A stretch of 7,607 nucleotides of DNA, from assembly GCA_012512295.1 (NCBI GenBank), contig JAAZDI010000319.1, positions 1 to 7,607 on the forward strand, read 5' to 3'. This document shows, piece by piece, positions 1 through 4,780 of the stretch (positions are counted from its first letter, which is position 1; each line of letters opens with the position of its first letter). The DNA comes from Syntrophomonadaceae bacterium. Its GTDB lineage: Bacteria > Bacillota > Ch66 > Ch109. A program made the translations under genes and the position numbers. The notes below the pieces were generated by a model. It was not told the origin of the DNA. It searched no databases and worked only from the letters and a program-made list of their open reading frames with translations.

Positions 1-1
1 C

Positions 2-82
2 CCACGGCTAGAAGCCTTCGTTGATCTATTACGGCGAAGGACTGATCAAGCGACTAGGGAGCTAACAAACAAGGTCTCCTAA
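2..82 (+). CDS. Possible C-terminal tail of an upstream gene (partial)
   Basis: One forward frame is open from the left edge to a TAA at 80-82 and would encode the last 26 residues of a protein. The other two forward frames stop early. The peptide is helical and amphipathic in character, with a Leu/Phe face (LEAFVDLLRR) and a charged tail (TDQATRELTNKVS). This is typical of the terminal helix of many bacterial proteins, including some transcriptional regulators, but it is too short to assign to a family. A new promoter begins about 45 bp downstream, which fits a gene end here. A 26-codon open frame can arise by chance, so this is tentative. Confidence 0.35.
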   Translation, partial: PRLEAFVDLLRRRTDQATRELTNKVS

Positions 83-126
83 ATCTTTTCCCTCATTCCC
101 TATCTGTTTGTGCCAGATACTACCGG

Positions 127-155
127 CTTACTTTTTGGTTGATTTAGTCTATAAT
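127..155 (+). promoter_or_regulatory. Probable promoter of the 164-residue hypothetical gene
   Basis: A perfect -10 hexamer TATAAT lies at 150-155. A weak -35 (CTTACT, 3 of 6 matches to TTGACA) lies 17 bp upstream at 127-132. Transcription would start near 162, giving a leader of about 30 nt before the ATG at 193. The -10 is convincing and the -35 is not, so the promoter may be weak or need an activator. Confidence 0.5.
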
Positions 156-192
156 GCCTACGGACAAATAGTTTAAGGACTGGAGAAGATAA

Positions 193-687
193 ATGGTAGA
201 AGAGTGGAAAAAAACGATGGCCAGAAACCTTGATCGAGAATTAGAGGCGCGCGGTTTTAGTAACAGTGAACGTGCCCGTTCGGCCTATCACCATTATCGG
301 AACCTGATCTTTGGCTGGATTAAGAGTATCGCCGAAGAAGTCCGAAACAACTCTCGAAACCCTAGATCCGTGTTGATCATTGAGGATGAAGATGTTCTGA
401 CGGTTAATATCGGGACCGAAATGATTCGCGTTAAAGCCCGACCCTACCCTCTCTGTTCTCGGGGATGGGGAAAAATCACTGTTAATTCCACCAATAAGCT
501 TCTTTTTAATGAGATGTATCTTTGGAGTAAAGGGGATAATTTTGTTTGGGTTTATGGTGATGCCCAATCAAATGATAATGATATTGAAAAAGGCGAAAGT
601 GACCGGCTTCAACCAGGAATTGAAGTTACTCGAGAAATAGTTGAGGCTTTATTTCAGTCTGCTTTTAAGAAGTATCTTGCAAATTAA
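193..687 (+). CDS. Hypothetical protein, 164 residues, family not recognised
   Basis: I do not recognise this protein. It starts at an ATG preceded by GGAG at 182-185 with a 7-nt spacer, behind a promoter with a perfect -10, so it is very likely a real gene. Residues 1-55 look helical and highly charged (MVEEWKKTMARNLDRELEAR, then SAYHHYRNLIFGWIKSIAEEV). Residues 59-82 look like paired beta strands (SVLIIEDEDVLTVNIGTEMI), and 93-122 like further strands with several aromatics (MYLWSKGDNFVWVYGD). An acidic linker at 124-138 leads to a C-terminal helix (EIVEALFQSAFKKYL). There is no signal peptide or membrane segment, and only one cysteine (C88), so it is probably a soluble cytoplasmic protein. 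It is monocistronic as far as can be seen: lysA has its own promoter 53 bp downstream. Confidence 0.78.
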   Translation: MVEEWKKTMARNLDRELEARGFSNSERARSAYHHYRNLIFGWIKSIAEEVRNNSRNPRSVLIIEDEDVLTVNIGTEMIRVKARPYPLCSRGWGKITVNSTNKLLFNEMYLWSKGDNFVWVYGDAQSNDNDIEKGESDRLQPGIEVTREIVEALFQSAFKKYLAN

Positions 688-721
688 ATTAAACTAATAA
701 TTTTTTCTCAGGCTTGTAATT

Positions 722-735
722 GTCGACATATCGAC
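722..735. promoter_or_regulatory. Inverted repeat just upstream of the lysA promoter, possible operator
   Basis: GTCGA at 722-726 and TCGAC at 731-735 form an inverted repeat with a 4-nt spacer, ending 4 bp before the lysA -35 box. TCGAC also recurs as an 8-bp-spaced direct repeat. The position suits a regulator contacting RNA polymerase at lysA, but I recognise no known consensus and arms this short can occur by chance. Confidence 0.25.
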
Positions 736-739
736 TTAA

Positions 740-768
740 TTGACACTAGATAGCATTTGCGGTAAAAT
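740..768 (+). promoter_or_regulatory. Strong sigma-A-type promoter for lysA
   Basis: A perfect -35 TTGACA (740-745) and a near-consensus -10 TAAAAT (763-768) are separated by exactly 17 bp. Transcription should begin near 775, giving lysA a leader of about 130 nt that contains the terminator-like hairpin at 816-842. It is the best promoter in the window. Confidence 0.8.
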
Positions 769-815
769 AATCCCAAAAAATTTAATTAACTAAGTATTTC
801 TGCAGGTAGCAGACG

Positions 816-842
816 GCTTCGAGGAAATACTCGAGGCTTTTT
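816..842 (+). terminator. Intrinsic terminator-like hairpin inside the lysA leader (attenuator candidate)
   Basis: GCTTCGAG (816-823) pairs with CTCGAGGC (830-837): eight base pairs including one G-U, with the 6-nt loop GAAATA, followed directly by five T (838-842), an AT-G break and another T run. It lies about 40 nt into the transcript from the 740-768 promoter and before lysA, so it would end most transcripts early unless opposed. AGTATTTC at 793-800 is perfectly complementary to GAAATACT at 824-831, which covers the loop and the first two bases of the 3' stem, so an alternative fold exists. It could instead end transcripts from the 164-residue gene, or define a short RNA of about 65-70 nt. 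Confidence 0.6.
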
Positions 843-907
843 ATGTTTTTGAATGATTTAAATTTGCAGTCAGCTTTTGGTTAGCACGGAGGAGAGGGGT
901 TTTTGAG

Positions 908-2245
908 GTGAAATTACACGGAACAATGCGAATTAATGAACTGGGGCACTTAGAAATCGGCGGGTATGACACTGTCGAACTAGCTCGCAATTTTGGGACT
1001 CCTTTGTATGTTATGGATGAAGCGGAAATCCGTCGGGTTTGCCGAGAATACCGGGCTGCTTTTACAGATGGATTTGGCGCAGAGGTCATTTATGCCAGTA
1101 AGGCCTTTATGAATCTAGCGATGTGTCGGGTGATTGAGGAAGAAGGCTTGAGTTTAGATGTAGTCTCCGGGGGTGAGCTATACACCGCCATCAAGGCTCG
1201 GTTCCCAGCCTCGCGTATCTATTTTCACGGCAACAACAAGCAGCCGCAAGAACTGCGGATGGCCCTGGAATATCGGGTCGGCCGGATAGTAGTTGATAAT
1301 TTTCATGAAATGACTCTTTTGAATGATTTAGCTGGGCAGATGGGAGTGCGCGCTCAGGTCCTGCTTAGATTAACCCCAGGCGTCGAAGCGCATACGCATG
1401 AATATATCCGAACCGGTCAGATTGATTCAAAGTTTGGCTTTACGGTGCCGAATGGTCAGGCCATGGAAGCAGTTAAATCATGTCTTACCCTTCCTCATCT
1501 TGAATTCAAGGGAATTCATTGCCATATCGGTTCCCAGGTATTTGACATGAGTTCTTTTAATCATGCCGCTAAAGTAATGATGGAGGTAATTAAAGATATT
1601 CGGGAGCAGGCGGGAATAGCTGTTGAGGAACTAAATCTAGGCGGAGGTTTTGGCATTTACTATGTTGAAGGTGACCAGCCGGCTACTATTGCTGAATATG
1701 CTCAAGCGGTTACCAGCGCGGTTAAAGAGATGGTAGCGAAGCACCAACTCAATATCCCAAAAATTATGATTGAACCAGGCCGGTCGATTGTTGGTGAAGC
1801 CGGCACTACTCTGTATACAGTAGGATCAATCAAGGAGATTCCTGGAATTCGGAAGTATGTCGCAGTTGATGGTGGAATGGCGGATAACCCTCGACCGGCT
1901 CTTTACCAGGCTCGTTATGAGGCGGTAGTAGCGAACCGCGCCGCCGAACCAGCCGTAGAGACCGTTTCCATTACCGGTAAGTGTTGTGAGTCGGGCGATA
2001 TGCTGATTTGGGATATTAATCTGCCCCAGGTTAAATCTGGTGACATTATCGCTGTCTTTTGTACCGGGGCTTATAACTACACCATGTCCATGAATTATAA
2101 CCGTCTTGGCCGTCCAGCTGTGGTCCTGGTTAATGACGGGCGAGCCGATGTGATCGTGGAGCGGGAAAGTTATGAGGACTTGTTGCGGAACGATCGCCTG
2201 CCGGAGCGCCTAAGAGTGGGACAGAAAATTAAGCTGGTACAGTAA
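908..2245 (+). CDS. lysA: Diaminopimelate decarboxylase
   Basis: This PLP-dependent enzyme of fold type III decarboxylates meso-2,6-diaminopimelate to L-lysine, the last step of the DAP pathway, in the cytoplasm. The 445-residue length is normal for the family. The N-terminal alanine-racemase-like barrel carries the Schiff-base lysine in YASKAF (K65), HCHIGSQ (204-210), the glycine loop GGGFG (245-249) that binds the PLP phosphate, and EPGR (289-292). The C-terminal beta domain carries CCESGD (359-364), which supplies the catalytic cysteine from the partner subunit of the dimer, and GAYNYTMS (387-394) at the active site. The start is a GTG at 908, with GAGGGG at 894-899 at good spacing. The ATG at 926 lacks a site of its own, and MKLHGTM at the start suits the family. 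It has its own promoter and terminator, so it is a single-gene unit and probably unrelated to the downstream module. Confidence 0.97.
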   Translation: MKLHGTMRINELGHLEIGGYDTVELARNFGTPLYVMDEAEIRRVCREYRAAFTDGFGAEVIYASKAFMNLAMCRVIEEEGLSLDVVSGGELYTAIKARFPASRIYFHGNNKQPQELRMALEYRVGRIVVDNFHEMTLLNDLAGQMGVRAQVLLRLTPGVEAHTHEYIRTGQIDSKFGFTVPNGQAMEAVKSCLTLPHLEFKGIHCHIGSQVFDMSSFNHAAKVMMEVIKDIREQAGIAVEELNLGGGFGIYYVEGDQPATIAEYAQAVTSAVKEMVAKHQLNIPKIMIEPGRSIVGEAGTTLYTVGSIKEIPGIRKYVAVDGGMADNPRPALYQARYEAVVANRAAEPAVETVSITGKCCESGDMLIWDINLPQVKSGDIIAVFCTGAYNYTMSMNYNRLGRPAVVLVNDGRADVIVERESYEDLLRNDRLPERLRVGQKIKLVQ

Positions 2246-2315
2246 AAAATTGGTTTTGCGGTGATTTATTAGTTGCCTATCTTCATATAGAAGATTATTA
2301 AGATGAAAAATGCTT

Positions 2316-2348
2316 AGAGGCCGTTTAAACGGTCTCTTTTATTTTTTT
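2316..2348 (+). terminator. Rho-independent terminator of lysA
   Basis: AGAGGCCG (2316-2323) pairs with CGGTCTCT (2330-2337) around the loop TTTAAA, with one G-U pair, followed by TTT, A and seven T to 2348. The stem is compact and GC-rich and the T tract immediate, so this is a canonical terminator. A smaller hairpin lies just before it (ATCTTC 2279-2284 with GAAGAT 2290-2295) and may protect the 3' end of the lysA message. The terminator insulates lysA from the reductase gene. Confidence 0.87.
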
Positions 2349-2402
2349 CCTAAAGTATTTCATCGTTGTATTACAAAGCATTGTTATTATGAGAAGCACA
2401 AC

Positions 2403-2430
2403 TATAACTTAATGTTATATATAATATAAA
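2403..2430. promoter_or_regulatory. Three-half-site regulatory element upstream of the reductase gene (copy 1)
   Basis: TATAAC (2403-2408), GTTATA (2414-2419) and TATAAA (2425-2430) alternate in orientation, each separated by 5 nt, giving exact 11-bp periodicity, about one helical turn. The first pair is a perfect 17-bp inverted repeat. The same arrangement recurs at 4664-4691 before the ABC transporter genes; the two copies agree at 21 of 28 positions and both are preceded by C. The first base lies 112 bp before the reductase start, against 117 bp at the transporter. The alternating geometry suggests cooperative binding of a dimeric regulator that is not encoded in this window. AT-rich DNA raises the chance level, but the repeated spacing argues against coincidence. 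Confidence 0.6.
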
Positions 2431-2433
2431 GGA

Positions 2434-2460
2434 TTGTTCGCAAGCCAACTCGAATATAAT
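2434..2460 (+). promoter_or_regulatory. Candidate promoter of the reductase gene
   Basis: A perfect -10 TATAAT (2455-2460) is preceded by TTGTTC (2434-2439, 3 of 6 matches to a -35), but the spacer is only 15 bp, so unaided use would be poor. The three-half-site element ends 3 bp upstream of this -35, where an activator could help. Transcription would start near 2467 with a leader of about 48 nt. A second TATAAT at 2420-2425 lies inside the element and has no credible -35. Confidence 0.42.
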
Positions 2461-2514
2461 TCAGTGTTTTGTAATGGTCCAATACACTAATATTCGGAAG
2501 GGAGCAATATACCA

Positions 2515-3654
2515 GTGACAAGAAGCCCAATAGAAGATTTTTTTAATTTAAGGGAAGTAAGTATTTTAAAAATCAAAGAAATGAAAGATAAAGGGATTAA
2601 GGTGGTTGGTAGTTACTGCACCTACTGTCCGACGGAACTAATTCTAGCTGCCGGAGCGATTCCAGTAAGTCTATGCGGAACAAAGGAAGAACCGATTAGT
2701 GCCGCAGAACGGACTCTTCCGCGGAATCTATGTCCGCTGATCAAATCCTCATATGGTTTTGCCGTTACCGATACTTGTCCATTTTTTTATTTTTCAGATT
2801 TGATTGTCGGGGAAACGACCTGTGATGGGAAAAAGAAAATGTTTGAACAGATGCAACAGTTGAAGCCGGTCCATGTGATGGAACTGCCGACAATAAAGAA
2901 GAGTGAGGCGTCTTTTCAATTGTGGGTAGAAGAAATCAGGAGATTGCGGGTCTGGTTAGAAGAGAACTTGTCGGTTAAAATCACGGATGAGGCGATCTGG
3001 CAAGCCATTGAGATTGTTAATCAGGAGCGATCATTAATCAAAGCAATCTGTGATTTAAACCAAATTGATCCGCCGCCCTTAAGTGGACTAAGTTTGCTAA
3101 CTGTTTCCTGGTCGAGATCTTTTAATAGTGATAAAGCAGAAACAATCCGGATGCTTCGGGATTTGAAGGAAAGACTAGCTGTCCATCAACCTGACCAGGT
3201 TTCCGTTAAACAACGGATTTTGCTGACTGGCTGCCCGGTCGGCCTGGGTACCGAAAAGGTAATTCGCCTGACCGAGGAACTAGGAGGTGCCGTCGTCGCC
3301 TTGGAGAATTGTTCCGGGTACAAAACTTTAGAATTACAAACTAATACTGAATATTCAGACCCAATTGTCGCCTTGGCCGATAAGTATCTCCAAATACCCT
3401 GTTCCTGCATGAGTCCCAATCCCTATCGGTTGGAGCTGCTAGAACGGATGATTCATGATTTTCGAATAGATGCGGTTATTGACCTTACCTGGCAAGCTTG
3501 CCATACTTATAACATTGAAGCATATCAGGTAGAACAGCTAGTACAGCAGAAAGGGTTGCCGTACCTGCATCTGGAGAGCGACTACTCTTCGACGGATTTA
3601 GAAAGTCTAAAGGTTCGAATTGAGGCCTTGCTGGAGATGGCGGGGAATAGTTAA
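2515..3654 (+). CDS. Double-cubane-cluster-type anaerobic reductase (HgdB / 2-hydroxyacyl-CoA dehydratase superfamily)
   Basis: This 379-residue cytoplasmic protein resembles the double-cubane cluster protein (DCCP) branch of the 2-hydroxyacyl-CoA dehydratase superfamily, which includes E. coli YjiM. The characterised DCCP of Carboxydothermus hydrogenoformans holds an [8Fe-9S] cluster, is reduced by an ATP-hydrolysing partner, and reduces small molecules such as acetylene, azide and hydrazine; its natural substrate is not established. Supporting segments are GSYCTYCPTELILAAGAIPV (32-51), LPRNLCPLIKSSYGF (68-82), DTCPFFYFSDLIVGETTCDG (86-105), PPPLSGL (186-192), TGCPVG (238-243), ENCSG (264-268), IPCSCMSPNP (294-303) and WQACHTY (326-332). 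Twelve cysteines are present: 35, 38, 54, 73, 88, 103, 179, 240, 266, 296, 298 and 329. A double-cubane cluster needs six ligands, but I cannot assign them here. The start is a GTG at 2515 behind GGAAGGGAG (2496-2504). There is no paired second dehydratase subunit, which argues against an acyl-CoA dehydratase. Its activator follows 125 bp downstream. Confidence 0.88.
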   Translation: MTRSPIEDFFNLREVSILKIKEMKDKGIKVVGSYCTYCPTELILAAGAIPVSLCGTKEEPISAAERTLPRNLCPLIKSSYGFAVTDTCPFFYFSDLIVGETTCDGKKKMFEQMQQLKPVHVMELPTIKKSEASFQLWVEEIRRLRVWLEENLSVKITDEAIWQAIEIVNQERSLIKAICDLNQIDPPPLSGLSLLTVSWSRSFNSDKAETIRMLRDLKERLAVHQPDQVSVKQRILLTGCPVGLGTEKVIRLTEELGGAVVALENCSGYKTLELQTNTEYSDPIVALADKYLQIPCSCMSPNPYRLELLERMIHDFRIDAVIDLTWQACHTYNIEAYQVEQLVQQKGLPYLHLESDYSSTDLESLKVRIEALLEMAGNS

Positions 3655-3765
3655 TTGCCCATATTTATTTTTTTTTAGGCGAATAGAGGCGAAGACATTA
3701 TTTTATCAGTCCGAGTTAGTAGATTCTATGGATTATTGCTGTCGGGAAGATTTGACAGCGGGCGT

Positions 3766-3770
3766 AGGAG
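3766..3770 (+). promoter_or_regulatory. Ribosome binding site that decides the activator start
   Basis: AGGAG at 3766-3770 touches the ATG at 3771, with no spacer, so it cannot serve that codon well. It lies 9 nt before the in-frame GTG at 3780, the normal distance. This is why the activator is called from 3780; the difference is only three residues. Confidence 0.6.
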
Positions 3771-3779
3771 ATGAGCGAT

Positions 3780-4598
3780 GTGCTTGCAGTCGGGATAGAT
3801 GTTGGCTCCATTTCGACCAAAGTGGTGGTTATAGATGGTAATAAGATCAGCCATCTGATTAAACCAACTGGCTGGAGTCCCCGTCAGGTTGGACTGGAAA
3901 GCTACCAGGAGATTCTGGAACGGGAAGGGTATAATCAGAATCAGGTTGGTTATATTGTCGGTACCGGTTATGGTCGGATTTCGCTGCCTTTTGTTCACAA
4001 GGTAGTGACAGAGATTACCTGCCATGGCCGGGGTGCATCTTTTCTGCAGCCTCAGACGCAGTTAGTTATTGACGTTGGCGGTCAGGACAGCAAGGTCATC
4101 AAAATTGACCGACAGGGAAAAGTGCAGAATTTTATTATGAATGATAAGTGTGCCGCTGGTACCGGCCGGTTTTTACAGGTCATGGCCGCTACGCTGGGCC
4201 TGGAAGTCAGCGAACTCGCGGAACTGGGCAAATTGGGAGAACTAAGGAGTCCGCAGGGGGACGGAGCGGGCTCCCCGCTCGTTATTAACAGTATGTGCAC
4301 CGTATTTGCTGAATCAGAGGTAATCGGTCTTCTGGCTCAGGGAGTAGACAAAGCGTCTATCGTCGCGGCCTTGCACTGTTCAATCGCTAAACGAGTGGCC
4401 GCGATGGCGAAAAGAATCGGGGTAGAAGGCCCGGTTACCTTTACCGGGGGAGTAGCTCGGAATGAGGGAATCAGAGCGAAGTTGGAGCAGGAACTGAACG
4501 TGCCGGTGATAGTCCCGCCTGAATGTCAGTTTGCTGGAGCACTGGGGGCAGCCTTAATTGGCCAGGAGATCTTGCTTCGGAAAAGGGCACTTCATTAA
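3780..4598 (+). CDS. ATP-dependent activator of the reductase (BadF/BadG/BcrA/BcrD, HgdC-like ATPase)
   Basis: This is the ASKHA-fold ATPase partner (DCCP-R type; E. coli YjiL and HgdC are relatives). By family knowledge it forms a dimer holding one [4Fe-4S] cluster between subunits, and ATP-driven rearrangement injects an electron into the reductase at very low potential. Counting from the GTG, it shows phosphate loop 1 GIDVGSISTK (5-14), loop 2 DVGGQDSK (98-105), the first cluster cysteine in NDKCAAGTGRF (C124), the second in CTVFAESEV (C173), and the adenosine motif TGGVARNEG (222-230). All key residues are intact and the 272-residue length is typical. A Gly/Pro-rich segment between the two cluster cysteines (about residues 150-168) seems longer than usual and is encoded over a GC-rich palindrome. 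An ATG at 3771 is the alternative start. It is probably co-transcribed with the reductase. Confidence 0.93.
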   Translation: MLAVGIDVGSISTKVVVIDGNKISHLIKPTGWSPRQVGLESYQEILEREGYNQNQVGYIVGTGYGRISLPFVHKVVTEITCHGRGASFLQPQTQLVIDVGGQDSKVIKIDRQGKVQNFIMNDKCAAGTGRFLQVMAATLGLEVSELAELGKLGELRSPQGDGAGSPLVINSMCTVFAESEVIGLLAQGVDKASIVAALHCSIAKRVAAMAKRIGVEGPVTFTGGVARNEGIRAKLEQELNVPVIVPPECQFAGALGAALIGQEILLRKRALH

Positions 4599-4663
4599 CC
4601 CTGTTTTCTCCAAAGGCCTTTTCCGACCTGAGCATAAAATTACTTAATTAGCGATGCTTTTGC

Positions 4664-4691
4664 TATAACTATTAGTTATATATTTTATAAC
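4664..4691. promoter_or_regulatory. Three-half-site regulatory element upstream of the ABC transporter genes (copy 2)
   Basis: TATAAC (4664-4669), GTTATA (4675-4680) and TATAAC (4686-4691) are separated by 5-nt spacers, so both neighbouring pairs are perfect inverted repeats and the half-sites repeat every 11 bp. This is the second copy of the 2403-2430 element and the more perfect one. It ends 11 bp before the -10 at 4703 and covers the place where a -35 should lie, where no TTGACA-like hexamer is visible. That suits an activator replacing -35 contacts, or a repressor blocking them. Confidence 0.62.
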
Positions 4692-4702
4692 GATTATTAT
4701 GG

Positions 4703-4708
4703 TATAAT
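4703..4708 (+). promoter_or_regulatory. -10 element of the ABC transporter operon promoter
   Basis: A perfect TATAAT sits in the centre of the small palindrome GGTATAATACC (4701-4711). At 16-18 bp upstream there is only TATTTT-like sequence inside the three-half-site element, so the promoter probably depends on a bound regulator. Transcription would start near 4714-4716, giving a leader of about 65 nt with no strong terminator between the activator gene and here. Confidence 0.55.
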
Positions 4709-4709
4709 A

Positions 4710-4734
4710 CCTGTGGCGTGCCTGTGGCCACAGG
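4710..4734. repeat. CCTGTGGC direct repeat and 14-bp perfect palindrome at the transcription start
   Basis: CCTGTGGC occurs at 4710-4717 and again at 4721-4728, 11 bp apart. The second copy is half of the perfect palindrome CCTGTGGCCACAGG (4721-4734). The block overlaps the predicted start of the transporter transcript, the classical place for a repressor site. The first copy can also pair with 4727-4734 as an 8-bp hairpin with a 9-nt loop. It is GC-rich, unlike the AT-rich element just upstream, so a second and different regulator is plausible. No similar block is found before the reductase gene. Confidence 0.5.
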
Positions 4735-4761
4735 TTGATAGATGCTAGCTATTGTAGAGTT

Positions 4762-4772
4762 AAGGAGGGGAG
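4762..4772 (+). promoter_or_regulatory. Ribosome binding site that decides the binding-protein start
   Basis: AAGGAGGGGAG at 4762-4772 is a near-perfect Shine-Dalgarno sequence ending 8 nt before the ATG at 4781. The same frame is open from an ATG at 4742, but that start would translate through this site and spoil the signal peptide. Confidence 0.85.
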
Positions 4773-4780
4773 ACTTTGTA

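Noticed and set aside
101..119. Hairpin TATCTG/CAGATA as terminator of the upstream gene
   Set aside because: The stem is only six mostly AT pairs and the nearest T run starts 13 bases later, so it is not a convincing terminator.
775..907. Lysine riboswitch or T-box in the lysA leader
   Set aside because: The leader is too short for a lysine riboswitch plus terminator, and I see neither its conserved core nor a T-box AGGGUGGNACCGCG-like sequence.
2420..2425. TATAAT inside the regulatory element as the reductase -10
   Set aside because: No -35-like hexamer lies 16-18 bp upstream, and it is explained as part of the half-site array. The copy at 2455-2460 is preferred.
2403..2430. Identification of the element as a ModE, Fur, PerR, Rex or FNR site
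   Set aside because: Half-sites and spacing do not fit the consensus of Fur, PerR, Rex or FNR. ModE similarity is limited to the GTTATA arm. No regulator gene is in the window to support any of them.
3728..3841. Small cysteine-rich reading frame just before and over the activator start
   Set aside because: It overlaps the well-supported activator in another frame, has no ribosome binding site of its own, and ends inside that gene.
2515..4598. A true 2-hydroxyacyl-CoA dehydratase system such as HgdABC
   Set aside because: There is only one dehydratase-like subunit and no CoA-transferase or acyl-CoA genes. Segment spelling such as the LPRNLCPLIKSSYGF and DTCPFFYFSDL stretches fits the double-cubane/YjiM branch better.
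4578..4625. Terminator after the activator gene (CGGAAAAGG with CCTTTTCCG)
   Set aside because: The 9-bp arms are perfect, but the loop is 30 nt, the 5' arm lies inside the coding region, and no T tract follows. It may be chance or a weak structure.
4742..4780. Upstream ATG for the binding protein
   Set aside because: It would add 13 residues before the signal peptide and place the strong ribosome binding site (4762-4772) inside the coding region. The ATG at 4781 gives a normal lipoprotein signal.
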